Part shown: one piece after another, positions 1-7,461 of the stretch | Layout: each line of letters opens with the position of its first letter | Numbering within the stretch: position 1 is the first letter of the stretch | Source: Burkholderiales bacterium | GTDB lineage: Bacteria; Pseudomonadota; Gammaproteobacteria; Burkholderiales; Burkholderiaceae_C | Assembly (NCBI GenBank): GCA_016702555.1 | Contig: JADJDV010000005.1 | Location: forward strand, 496,001-560,000 | Reading direction: 5' to 3' | Length of the DNA stretch: 64,000 bases | The notes under the pieces: model-generated | The model's input: the letters and a program-made list of their open reading frames with translations, nothing else | What the model was told of the DNA's origin: nothing | The model's database searches: none | Made by a program: the position numbers and the translations under genes

Positions 1-2
1 AC

Positions 3-377
3 CAAGCGGCCCTGTTCCGCGGCTATCCGTCGGCCGTTCGGACAGACAACGGTCCGGAATTCACCAGCAGGGCATTCATTGCCTGGGCACAGGGCCATGG
101 CATCAGACACATCCTGATCGAACCAGGGCGGCCGATGCAGAACGGCTACATCGAGAGTTTCAACGGGCGGTTTCGTGACGAGTGCCTGAACGAGCACTGG
201 TTCGAGACATTGCACCAGGCGCGCAACATCATTGCCGCCTGGCGTCGCGATTACAACGAGGTCAGGCCCCACGGCAGCATCGGACGGATGCCACCCGCGC
301 GCTTTGCCGAGGAGCATCGCCGGCATGCCGGCGATGCTCCTCGGCATCCCACCACTACAAGCAACGAGATCCAGTAA
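3..377 (+). CDS. IS3-family transposase (OrfB), C-terminal part
   Basis: Partial gene, truncated by the window start. It encodes the C-terminal half of the rve/DDE integrase core of an IS3-family OrfB. The second catalytic Asp lies in TDNGPEF (Asp at about residue 19 of the visible part) and the catalytic Glu in NGYIESFNG; these are followed by the usual RDE, W...YN..RPH and PARF blocks. OrfB normally acts as an OrfAB frameshift fusion that cuts and joins the element ends. The last 25 residues are encoded by a perfect 42-base palindrome (305-346) and are Arg/His rich, unlike a typical OrfB end. The visible part is intact; whether the full element is active cannot be judged. Confidence 0.85.
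   Translation, partial: QAALFRGYPSAVRTDNGPEFTSRAFIAWAQGHGIRHILIEPGRPMQNGYIESFNGRFRDECLNEHWFETLHQARNIIAAWRRDYNEVRPHGSIGRMPPARFAEEHRRHAGDAPRHPTTTSNEIQ
305..346. repeat. 42-bp perfect palindrome in the transposase 3' end
   Basis: The sequence reads identically on both strands with its centre between bases 325 and 326 (core CGGCATGCCG). It can form a very stable hairpin in the transposase mRNA just before the stop codon, or a cruciform in DNA. There is no T-tract after it, so it is not a standard intrinsic terminator. Confidence 0.85.
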
Positions 378-649
378 TCTTCAAACCCAGGACTCCTACC
401 AAATCATTGGCATGGCGGATGGGGGCAGGTCAATGATGGGCTCCTTGTGACATGGAGAACCCCCGCCCGATGCCGCCCTTGCAGCACCTCGGGGTGCTCC
501 GGCGGGCGACCATCGCCCGCATCCATAGGTCCGACGGCAACACGCTGCGGGTGTTCCGGCGAAAGTCCGAAGCCTTGGCAAATATCAAGAACCTGGCCTG
601 GCCAGCCGCACCGGACGTCTGCATCCCCACGCAACGGCGCCGTCTGGAT

Positions 650-1675
650 TCACGCAACGGTCGAGCCCGCCGCCACGACATCCAGCGCCGAGCGCAAGGC
701 GTCCTGCACGGCCGGCGCCACCACCGCCAGCCGCGCATGACCCGGCAGACCAAAGCTGGCGCAGTCGCGCAGCTTGAAGCCGTGCTGACGCAGCCCGGCC
801 AGCAACGCGGGCCATGCGGCGACGCGGGTGCCGTCGACGGGCGCGGCGACGACGAAGTTGGCCAGGCTTGGCTCCACACGCCACCCCGCCTCCTGCAGCA
901 CCGCCTGCTGACATGTCTTCCACCGGCGCAGCGTGGCGCGGCACCGGTCCAGCCAGTCGTGCGCGTCGACGCTGGCCCAGCTTTCCAGCAAGGCCACACC
1001 GTGCGCACCCAGCGGCCAGGACGGCGCCAGCGCCCGCACGCGCGCCAGCAGCGGCGCATCGACGTCGTGCGGCGCGATCACGTACGCCGCGCGCACGCCA
1101 GTCAGCCCCAGCGCCTTGTTGGGCGTCAGCAGGCGCCAGACCCGGTCCTGCGCGCTCGCGTCCAGCGCCAGCGCGCCGTCCAGCCGAAGCGGCTCATAGG
1201 CCTGATCCAGCACCAGGGTTTGCGCGCCTTGCAAGGCGGCCACCTGCTCGGCGAGGCCAGCATGCGGTTGGCCGAGCGGGCTCGATGGGTCACAGGCCCA
1301 CAGCAGCGCGGCGTCGGCGGTCACGTCGGTGCGTTCCAAGCCCGCCGCCCGCGCCGCGTGTGCGTAGTCGCCATACGCGTGCGCGGGCAGCCACACCCGC
1401 GCCGCGGCACCGCTCTTGCCGCGCGCCTGCAGCGCCACGGCCACGCTGATGCGCTGGATGAATTCGCTGCCACTGGCCGCCACGACGATGCGCGACGGCG
1501 CCACGCCGTGCCAGGCCGCCAGCTGCACCGTGAGCGCGGTGTAGGCCGGATCGGGGTAGTGGCGCGCATCGGCTGCTTGCAGCGCCCGCAATGCAGGCGG
1601 ATACGGGCCGCAGGCGTTGGCGTTGGTGGACAGGTCGTGCGCGGGCACGCCGTCGGCGTCGGGGCCACCATGCAT
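650..1675 (-). CDS. cobC: Threonine-phosphate decarboxylase-like PLP enzyme of cobalamin synthesis
   Basis: Fold-type I PLP enzyme of the CobC/CobD family, which makes (R)-1-amino-2-propanol phosphate, the linker between the corrin ring and the lower ligand. The N-terminus has STNANACGPYPPAL and HYPDP, typical of the family, and the PLP lysine is in TPNKALGLTG. Its 341 residues match the family length. I chose the ATG at 1675 (MHGGPDADG); a TTG four codons upstream is possible. It follows cbiB on the same strand with an 80-base gap, and the two products act together at the cobinamide-phosphate step. The symbol follows the Pseudomonas naming; the Salmonella homologue is called cobD. Confidence 0.88.
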   Translation of the reverse strand: MHGGPDADGVPAHDLSTNANACGPYPPALRALQAADARHYPDPAYTALTVQLAAWHGVAPSRIVVAASGSEFIQRISVAVALQARGKSGAAARVWLPAHAYGDYAHAARAAGLERTDVTADAALLWACDPSSPLGQPHAGLAEQVAALQGAQTLVLDQAYEPLRLDGALALDASAQDRVWRLLTPNKALGLTGVRAAYVIAPHDVDAPLLARVRALAPSWPLGAHGVALLESWASVDAHDWLDRCRATLRRWKTCQQAVLQEAGWRVEPSLANFVVAAPVDGTRVAAWPALLAGLRQHGFKLRDCASFGLPGHARLAVVAPAVQDALRSALDVVAAGSTVA

Positions 1676-1767
1676 GGGGATCAACAAATCACGGCTCCGT
1701 GGTCAATGGCTTGCTGCGCGCCCGATCGGGGCAAGCCCGCTCCCACCGTCGCCATGCCATCCGCGCG

Positions 1768-2757
1768 TCACGCCCGCAGCATCCACAGCAAGCCCGCGCA
1801 GGCCAGCAGCGTGGCCAGCAGCACGGTGCGCGAACCCAGGGCGCAGGCGCGCACGGTGTCGGCGGGATCGGGCGCACGCGCGCCTTCGTTCAGCGCATAG
1901 ACGCCGGGCTTGCGCAGCTGCACCCCCAGCGCATGCGCCATCGCCGCCATCGGCCAGCCACTGTTGGGCGATGGCGTGCGCGCGGCGTCACGCACCCATC
2001 CGCGCGCGCCACCCGTCAGCGCGATCAGCGCCGCCGTAACGCGCGCCGGCCACCAGGCCAGCACGTCGTCGGCACGCGCCGCCCACTTGCCGGCCCAGGT
2101 CCAGTCGCGCTCGACGCCGTTCAACGGGTGCGTGCCGCGGTAGCCCCACATCGCATCGGCCGTATTGGCAAAGCGGAACAGCGCCGCGCCCGGCAGCCCG
2201 AGCAGCACAAACCAGAACAGCGGTGCCACCACCGAATCGTTCAGGTTCTCGGCCAGGCTTTCGATGGCGCTCTCGCGCACCTGCGCGGCGCTCAGCCCAG
2301 ACACATCGCGGCTGACCAGCCGCGCCAGCCGCGCGCGTCCGGCGTCCAGCGACTGATCCAGCGCGTGCTCGACCGCCCGCACCTCATCCCGCAGCATGGC
2401 CCAGGCCAGCAGCGGTTTCAGCAGCAGCGCCAGCGCCAGCGTCGCCAGCCAGGCCGGCAGTGTCAGCGCCCAGACCTGAACCCACCACGCCACGGTAAAA
2501 ATCGCTGCCGCCGCCGCGCACCAGGACAGCGCGGCAAGCCAAAACACCGAAAAATGCGACCGCGTGCGCGGCGCGTCCACGCGCGGCGCCAGCCGCTGGC
2601 CGGCCCAGGCCAGATAGCGGCCCGTCCAGGCGACCGGGTGCCACTTCACGGGCGGCTCACCCACCAACCGGTCAATGGCAAGCGCCAGCGCCGGGGTGCA
2701 GGCCAGCAGTCCGGCCCACTCGCCCACGCCGACCTGCGGCATCCACCAGGGCGTCAT
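1768..2757 (-). CDS. cbiB: Adenosylcobinamide-phosphate synthase
   Basis: Polytopic inner-membrane enzyme that attaches the aminopropanol (phosphate) linker to adenosylcobyric acid. The signature DRLVGEPPVKWHPVAWTGR near the N-terminus is diagnostic, and later blocks (ESLAENLNDSVVAPLFW, RFANTADAMWGYRG) are strongly conserved in CbiB. I chose the ATG at 2757 because GGAGGT lies five bases before it; an upstream GTG/ATG start at 2781 has no such site. The protein has 329 residues, close to the family norm. It is the first gene of a two-gene group with cobC and sits apart from the riboswitch-led B12 genes at 8-15 kb. Confidence 0.92.
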   Translation of the reverse strand: MTPWWMPQVGVGEWAGLLACTPALALAIDRLVGEPPVKWHPVAWTGRYLAWAGQRLAPRVDAPRTRSHFSVFWLAALSWCAAAAAIFTVAWWVQVWALTLPAWLATLALALLLKPLLAWAMLRDEVRAVEHALDQSLDAGRARLARLVSRDVSGLSAAQVRESAIESLAENLNDSVVAPLFWFVLLGLPGAALFRFANTADAMWGYRGTHPLNGVERDWTWAGKWAARADDVLAWWPARVTAALIALTGGARGWVRDAARTPSPNSGWPMAAMAHALGVQLRKPGVYALNEGARAPDPADTVRACALGSRTVLLATLLACAGLLWMLRA

Positions 2758-2852
2758 GCGCGACCTCCACCGGGCGACCATGCGCCTGTCACAAGGCCGT
2801 CGACGCGGGCAGGCATGATGGGCGCTTCATCCATTGCTGCAAGGACAAACCC

Positions 2853-3089
2853 ATGGACCACACACCCCAATCCCTGGTCGCCGCCGACCTGGCCGACCGC
2901 TGGATCGACGCCATCCTCGGCGAACAGCCTGACCTGCTGCTGCACGCCGACAGCGACGAGCCGCTCTCGCCCGAGGACATGGCCCGCAACCTGGCGCAAT
3001 TCCGCGCCACGCTGATCGAGGAACTGGCCGAGCAGCCCATCGTGTCCTTCGAGTTCGACGACCAGGACGAGGGCGGCAGCGACCAGTAA
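2853..3089 (+). CDS. Hyper-acidic 78-residue protein of unknown function
   Basis: I do not recognise a family. The protein has 20 acidic residues (12 Asp, 8 Glu), only 3 Arg and no Lys, so it should carry a strong negative charge. There is no signal peptide or membrane segment; the middle (MARNLAQFRATLIEELAEQ) is probably helical and the tail is an acidic stretch (EFDDQDEGG). An AAGGA lies nine bases before the ATG. It is divergent from cbiB and convergent with the small membrane protein gene that ends the restriction-modification unit. High acidity recalls DNA-mimic proteins, but also many ordinary small cytosolic proteins, so no function is assigned. Confidence 0.7.
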   Translation: MDHTPQSLVAADLADRWIDAILGEQPDLLLHADSDEPLSPEDMARNLAQFRATLIEELAEQPIVSFEFDDQDEGGSDQ

Positions 3090-3118
3090 GGCATACGCCG
3101 GCCGGGGCCGTCGCCCGC

Positions 3119-3292
3119 TCAGTCACGCGTCTCCTCATCGCGCAGGCGGCGCGCCACCCGGTCGGCCACGCGATCGGCCAGCGCATCCGCCACGGCACTG
3201 CTCAGCCCGGCGACCATCGCGTACGCGACCGCAAACAGCAGCACCACCAGCAGCGCGGCGATACCCAGAATGAGCCAGAAGTCCCAGCTCAC
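3119..3292 (-). CDS. 57-residue single-pass membrane protein coupled to the MmeI-like gene
   Basis: Found by reading the minus strand past the end of the restriction-modification gene. A GTG start overlaps that gene's TGA (GTGA), so translation is probably coupled. The N-terminus MSWDFW is followed by one hydrophobic helix (about residues 7-28, LILGIAALLVVLLFAVAYAM). The C-terminal half (about 31-57) looks like an amphipathic charged helix with repeated ADxxADRVADRVARRL. The layout resembles small membrane anchors or type I toxin-like microproteins, but no family is recognised. It could also be an unrelated gene that happens to overlap. Confidence 0.6.
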   Translation of the reverse strand: MSWDFWLILGIAALLVVLLFAVAYAMVAGLSSAVADALADRVADRVARRLRDEETRD

Positions 3293-6180
3293 GGCGCCGC
3301 TCCGGTGCGGGCGCGCGGGACGCGCTTGCGCGCGGTGCCCTGGGCCGGCAACAGGCTGGTGAGGCGCTGGTAGAGCGTGAAGAGAAAGGCCACGCGCTCG
3401 GCATCGTTCTTGTAGCTCTTGGGGCCGCCGGCCAGCTGGTAGGCCTTGTCCACCGCGGCGTCAAGCTTCTGGTGCGCCTTCAGCAGCGCAGGCGGCATGG
3501 TGAGCGGGTCGTACAGATCGGCCAGGCTGCTGCCGGGGAACTGGGCGCGGGCGTCGAGCACGCCTTGCGCTCCGATTTCGATAGCTGACTGGTGAGATTC
3601 CACAACGACTCGCGTGGTGTTTTGCTCTGAATCCGGGACTTGGAGGGGCCAGGGGAAGTTGTTGTAGACGATGGCGGCGGAATAGCGATAGCGGCTTTCG
3701 AGACGACCACAGACCGCGCGCACCCAAGCGTTGTGCATGGTGCTGGAGAGGATGCCAAACTGGAGCAAAGATCCGTTCGGGAACATGAACAAAAGGTCGC
3801 TGCAGAACGTTGTGGGCTGCTCGAAACCGAAAGGAATCCAGTGACGCCTTTCGGACGAAACCTTGGGTATGACAATTGAGGTGCCGCGCGGCATGTTCTC
3901 CACATGAAACCGCGTCGGGGTCGCGGCGAGTTTCTGCGTCGGCGCGCTCTTGCTGGCCTCACGGAACGCCTTGACCGCCTGCACGCGCTTCAGCGCCTCG
4001 GGCATGGCGCGCAACTCGGCGGGCGGGCAGTCACCCAGCCACAGGCACCAGCGCTCGTAGCCGTTCAAAAACTCGTCGGCGCCCAGCCAGCGCCGGAACC
4101 ACTTCTCGCTGGCCGGCTCGCGCGCGATGAAGGCATCGCGCGCCTCGGTCGTGAACAGGTAGTTGCCGTTGTCAATCGGCTTGTTGCCAATCCCGATCTC
4201 CGGCACGTCGTAGATCGGCCTGCTGCGCCGCGGCAGCACCACGTCCGGCGCGTCCACCAGGTACGGATTGATGTTGGCCGCCGGTACGGCGTGCGGCTCG
4301 CCCTTGATGTCTTCGTATTCGTAGATCAGCTTGCCGGGCCGGTCGTCCAGACCAAAGCCAACGATGACGCAGTGCACCGCCGCCTTGCCGCGCGCCTCGT
4401 TGCTCCAGGCGAAGGTGCGGTGCGCAAAGTAGATGTGCACGCCCTGCGCCAGCAGCCAGCCCCACAGCACGCCGACTTGCTCGCCCTGCGTGATGCTGTT
4501 GGTGGAGACGAAGGCGGCGCGGGGCGCTCCCTCAACCGTTCGGGCTGAGCTTGTCGAAGCCCTGCCGATGTCACCCAGCCCTTCGACAGGCTCAGGGCGA
4601 ACGGAATGGAGGTAGCGCGCTGCCTTCACGTACCACGCGGCCACAAAGTCCAGCAGGCCGGCGTTGTCGATGCCGCTGAACACGGCGCGGCTGTCGTCGC
4701 GCTGCGCGTCGCTCATGAACTTGGCACCCACGAACGGCGGATTGCCCAGCACATAGCTGCACCGCGCCGCCGGCAGCACATCGTTCCAATCAATGGTGAG
4801 CGCATTGCCGTGCACGATGTGCGGGCTGGTCACGAGCGGGATGCGCGCGAAGTACTGACCGAACTCCTCGGACACGCGCAGGTTCATCTGATGGTCGACC
4901 AGCCACAGGGCGACCTGGGCGATCTGGGCCGGGAATTCCTCGATTTCGATGCCGTAGAACTGGTCGACGTTGATGCCGATGAGCTGGTGCACGTCCACGC
5001 TGCGCTGGCCGGCGTGGCCTTCCAGCAGGGCGGCGGCGCGCAGCACATCCAGTTCCAGCAAACGCAGCTCGCGGTAGCTGATGACCAAAAAGTTGCCGCA
5101 GCCGCAGGCCGGGTCAAAAAAAGTGAGGCGGCGCAGCTTCTTGTGAAAGTCGAACAGGCGGTTGCGGTGGCCCTTGACCTTGTCGAACTCAGCACGCAGT
5201 TCATCCAGGAACAGCGGGCCGATGAGCTTGAGGATGTTTTCCTCCGACGTGTAGTGCGCGCCCAGGTTGCGACGGGCCTGGCTGTCCATGATGCTCTGGA
5301 ACAGGCTGCCGAAGATGGCGGGGCTGATGGCGGACCAGTCGAGCGCGCAGGCATCGAGCAACGCCTCGCGCGTGGGGGCGTCGAAGTCGGCCAGCGGCAG
5401 CTGCTCTTCAAACAGCTTGCCGTTGACGTAGGGGAAGGCGCGCAGTTGCTCGTCCAGGTTCTTGTTGCGCTGGTCGTCGGGCGTGTTGAGCACCTGGAAC
5501 AGCTGCGCCAGCCGGGCGCCGGTGTCGCTGCCATCGGGCGCGGTGCGCTCTTCGATCAGGGCACGAAAGCCCTGCGCGGGAAAGATGGCGGTGTCGTCGG
5601 CAAACAGGCAGAACAGCAGGCGCACCAGCAGCACTTCGAGCACGTGGCCGGTGTAGCCAGACTTCTTGAGCGCGTCGTGCACGCGGCCCATGCGCTCGGC
5701 GGCCTTGATGTTGACGGGGTCTTGCGGCTTGATCTCCTGCGCCTTGTAGCCGGCCATGAAGCCGAACCAGCGCACGTGCCTGTGCAAATCCTTCAGCGCA
5801 AAGCTGACTTCGCGCCGCTTGTCGAGGTCGATGACGCGAAAGTTCTGGAAGTCGCACACCACCAGCGTGTGCGGCAGGTCGCGCTCGGGCAGGCCGGGGA
5901 AATAGCCCATGGCCTGGTCGAACGCGGGGTCGAGCGGTTTGCCGCGTGACTTTTGCTCGACCAACAGTTCACCGGGCCAGAACAGATCGACATAGCCCTG
6001 GCCGCCGCCGTGCTTCTTGACGGCGTGCTCGAAGCTGGCCACGCGCCGGTTGCTGATGCCAAACACCTCGAAAAAGTCGATCCAGAACGGGATGGACTGC
6101 TGCTTTTCGTCGGCCGCGTCTTCCCACTGGCGGCTGAACGCCATGGCGCGGGACTTGATTTCGTTCCAGGACAGGGGCAT
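3289..6180 (-). CDS. MmeI-like single-chain restriction-modification enzyme (Type IIL/IIG)
   Basis: Large protein (963 residues) combining nuclease, adenine methyltransferase and target recognition. The N-terminal nuclease motif is D65-x9-E75-Q-K77, the same D-x9-ExK spacing known for MmeI. A helical connector (about 140-300) is followed by the methyltransferase with motif I FFDPACGCG (354-362) and motif IV NPPF (480-483). A specificity region and the conserved YSAAIVYNNFPWP block occupy the C-terminal third. Residues 526-552 are encoded by an inserted REP-like repeat and look foreign to the fold. No separate subunits are nearby, as expected for this class. It is co-oriented with a PIN/Phd pair upstream (gap 18 bases) and a coupled membrane microprotein downstream. 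Activity after the insertion is uncertain. Confidence 0.88.
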   Translation of the reverse strand: MPLSWNEIKSRAMAFSRQWEDAADEKQQSIPFWIDFFEVFGISNRRVASFEHAVKKHGGGQGYVDLFWPGELLVEQKSRGKPLDPAFDQAMGYFPGLPERDLPHTLVVCDFQNFRVIDLDKRREVSFALKDLHRHVRWFGFMAGYKAQEIKPQDPVNIKAAERMGRVHDALKKSGYTGHVLEVLLVRLLFCLFADDTAIFPAQGFRALIEERTAPDGSDTGARLAQLFQVLNTPDDQRNKNLDEQLRAFPYVNGKLFEEQLPLADFDAPTREALLDACALDWSAISPAIFGSLFQSIMDSQARRNLGAHYTSEENILKLIGPLFLDELRAEFDKVKGHRNRLFDFHKKLRRLTFFDPACGCGNFLVISYRELRLLELDVLRAAALLEGHAGQRSVDVHQLIGINVDQFYGIEIEEFPAQIAQVALWLVDHQMNLRVSEEFGQYFARIPLVTSPHIVHGNALTIDWNDVLPAARCSYVLGNPPFVGAKFMSDAQRDDSRAVFSGIDNAGLLDFVAAWYVKAARYLHSVRPEPVEGLGDIGRASTSSARTVEGAPRAAFVSTNSITQGEQVGVLWGWLLAQGVHIYFAHRTFAWSNEARGKAAVHCVIVGFGLDDRPGKLIYEYEDIKGEPHAVPAANINPYLVDAPDVVLPRRSRPIYDVPEIGIGNKPIDNGNYLFTTEARDAFIAREPASEKWFRRWLGADEFLNGYERWCLWLGDCPPAELRAMPEALKRVQAVKAFREASKSAPTQKLAATPTRFHVENMPRGTSIVIPKVSSERRHWIPFGFEQPTTFCSDLLFMFPNGSLLQFGILSSTMHNAWVRAVCGRLESRYRYSAAIVYNNFPWPLQVPDSEQNTTRVVVESHQSAIEIGAQGVLDARAQFPGSSLADLYDPLTMPPALLKAHQKLDAAVDKAYQLAGGPKSYKNDAERVAFLFTLYQRLTSLLPAQGTARKRVPRARTGAAP
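4536..4604. repeat. REP-like inverted repeat pair inside the MmeI-like gene
   Basis: Two 24-base arms (4536-4559 and 4581-4604) are inverted copies with 21 of 24 positions matching; the shared core is TGAGCxTGTCGAAG. They are separated by 21 bases. This is the widespread 'TTCGACAGGCTCAG' short repeat that normally lies between genes. Here it sits in frame in a coding region and encodes about 27 extra residues (SVRPEPVEG ... STSSARTVEG). Confidence 0.85.
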
Positions 6181-6198
6181 GGGCGGTTTCGGCGGCGA

Positions 6199-6615
6199 TC
6201 AGTCGCCATGCAAGGCCCAGAACTGCGCCGGGCTGAGGACGGGGTGCCCGCTCGCCAGTGCCAGCAAGTCCTTGTCGCCGGTGATGAGGTAACGGGCCTG
6301 CGCGGCCACCAGGGTGGCCAGCACCGGCTGGTCGGCGCCATCGCGCAACGTGGGGTGCGGCGCCACGGCTTCGGTGTCGACCACGTCGGCCAGAAACATG
6401 AGGCTGTCGACCAGATCGCGCACGTCGTGCGGGGCCAGGCCCAGCCGTGGCAAGCGCGGCAGCACCCGCGTCAACTCGTCCAGGATGTGGTGCGACAAGG
6501 CCACGTCCAGCTGGCCTTGCCGCCAGGCGCTGACGATGCGCCCGGGCACGCTGCCCGGATACGCCAGGCCGGAGACGAGCGCCTTGGTGTCGAGGACGAC
6601 GCGCAGTGTCGCCAT
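6199..6615 (-). CDS. PIN-domain toxin (COG1569-type)
   Basis: Putative RNase toxin of the PIN fold, 138 residues. The first catalytic Asp is in VVLDTKALVSGL; family members usually have Asn where this has Lys (VLDTN). The Glu of HHILDELTRVL and the late acidic residues in RDGADQPVLATL and ITGDKDLLAL complete the metal site. The ATG overlaps the stop of the upstream antitoxin gene (ATGA), the normal toxin-antitoxin arrangement. The product would be held inactive by the Phd-like partner. The Asp-Thr-Lys variant could reduce activity, since the Asn position normally helps position the metal-binding site. Confidence 0.85.
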   Translation of the reverse strand: MATLRVVLDTKALVSGLAYPGSVPGRIVSAWRQGQLDVALSHHILDELTRVLPRLPRLGLAPHDVRDLVDSLMFLADVVDTEAVAPHPTLRDGADQPVLATLVAAQARYLITGDKDLLALASGHPVLSPAQFWALHGD

Positions 6616-6884
6616 CAGCGCCCGCGCTGCTCGGCCACGGCCACATCGATCTCGGCCATACCCTCAGCCTCTGGCATGCTGGCGTAGCCGGCCGCGATGC
6701 GGGCACTGAGCGCGTCAAAACGCTCGCGCATGCGGCGGATGCGGGCGAACAGCTCGGCATCTACCAAGGCGGCGACCGGCTTGCCGTCCTTGCTGACCAG
6801 GATGCTGTCGTGGCGGTACTGCACCTGGTTGAGCATCTCGCCCAGATTCTGGCGAAAGTTGACGGCGGTGACTTCGGTGATCAT
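6615..6884 (-). CDS. Phd/YefM-type antitoxin
   Basis: Antitoxin of 89 residues. The N-terminal Phd/YefM DNA-binding fold is visible as VTAVNFRQNLGEMLNQVQYRHDSILVSKDGKPVAALV, with the characteristic F/LR..L...L..V and V.K.GKPVA.L blocks. The C-terminal part is charged and helical and would wrap the PIN toxin. The start at 6884 gives the canonical MITEVTAVNF. It overlaps the toxin gene by four bases, and a 20-base perfect palindrome lies 13 bases upstream of the start, which is the likely site for autorepression by the toxin-antitoxin complex. Confidence 0.85.
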   Translation of the reverse strand: MITEVTAVNFRQNLGEMLNQVQYRHDSILVSKDGKPVAALVDAELFARIRRMRERFDALSARIAAGYASMPEAEGMAEIDVAVAEQRGR

Positions 6885-6896
6885 GCCTGCCTCCAA

Positions 6897-6916
6897 ATCA
6901 TATTGATCAATATGAT
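6897..6916. promoter_or_regulatory. Palindromic operator of the Phd/PIN operon
   Basis: ATCATATTGATCAATATGAT is a perfect 20-base palindrome. It is A/T rich within very GC-rich DNA and lies in the 40-base gap between ogt and the antitoxin start. Its position fits autorepression by the Phd-family antitoxin. Confidence 0.75.
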
Positions 6917-6924
6917 CATTGTAT

Positions 6925-7461
6925 TCATGCTGCTCCGAACAGATCCGCCGGTGGCTTGCCGTCCTGCTCCAGCGCCAGCAGCCATTGCTTGCGCGGCAGG
7001 CCGCCGCCGTAGCCGGTGAGGCGCCCATCGCTGCCGATGACGCGGTGGCACGGCACGATGATCGACACCTTGTTCTGGCCATTGGCGGCCGCCACGGCGC
7101 GCGTGGCGGTGGGCTGGCCGATGTGCTGCGCCTGTTGGCCGTAGCTGCGGGTTTCGCCGTAAGGAATTTGCAGCAGCGCGCGCCACACGCTCTTTTGAAA
7201 CGGCGTGCCGACCAGATCGAGCGGAGTGGTGAAATGCTGGAGCTGGCCTTTGAAGTAGGCGGCGATCTCCTCACCCAGGGCGCGGGTGCGGGCGTCTTTA
7301 CCCGCTTGGGCGGGTGCGCCGGCGTGGCGCTCGACGTCGCGCCATTCGCGGTCCAGCCCCTTGGTGTCGCGGCTGAACTCCAGCAGGCTCAAGCCCTGCG
7401 GGGTGAACAGCGCCACCATGTCGCCAAGCGGCGTGGGGTAGTGGTGTTCGATCAGCTTCAT
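6925..7461 (-). CDS. ogt: Methylated-DNA--protein-cysteine methyltransferase
   Basis: Suicidal DNA repair protein that moves the alkyl group from O6-alkylguanine to its own cysteine. The active-site PCHRV is present (IIVPCHRVIGSDG) together with the preceding helix-turn-helix IPYGETRSYGQQA and the downstream TGYGGGLPRKQWLL. At 178 residues it has the usual Ogt length and no Ada regulatory domain. Its ATG overlaps the vapC stop by four bases, so it is probably translated from the vapBC transcript. It thus sits between two toxin-antitoxin modules in the accessory block. Confidence 0.95.
   Translation of the reverse strand: MKLIEHHYPTPLGDMVALFTPQGLSLLEFSRDTKGLDREWRDVERHAGAPAQAGKDARTRALGEEIAAYFKGQLQHFTTPLDLVGTPFQKSVWRALLQIPYGETRSYGQQAQHIGQPTATRAVAAANGQNKVSIIVPCHRVIGSDGRLTGYGGGLPRKQWLLALEQDGKPPADLFGAA

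Larger units (their letters stand above)
1..432 (+). mobile_element. 3' part of an IS3-family insertion sequence
   Basis: The window opens inside the element, whose left part is missing. The reading frame carries the last two thirds of a DDE integrase-type transposase. After its stop there are about 55 non-coding bases that end in GGGGGCAGGTCA (421-432). The reverse complement, TGACCTGCCCCC, looks like an IS3-family terminal inverted repeat that starts with TG, so I place the right end at 432. The left end and the target duplication cannot be seen. The 217 bases from 433 to cobC contain no recognisable gene. Confidence 0.7.

Noticed and set aside
3119..3292. Typical Type I toxin assignment for the 57-residue membrane protein
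   Set aside because: It has one helix and a charged tail, but no antisense RNA or family match was found, so I left its function open.
4433..4615. Small plus-strand open frame across the REP insertion
   Set aside because: The RAELVEA...STGSGRTE peptide is the usual chance translation of this repeat family.
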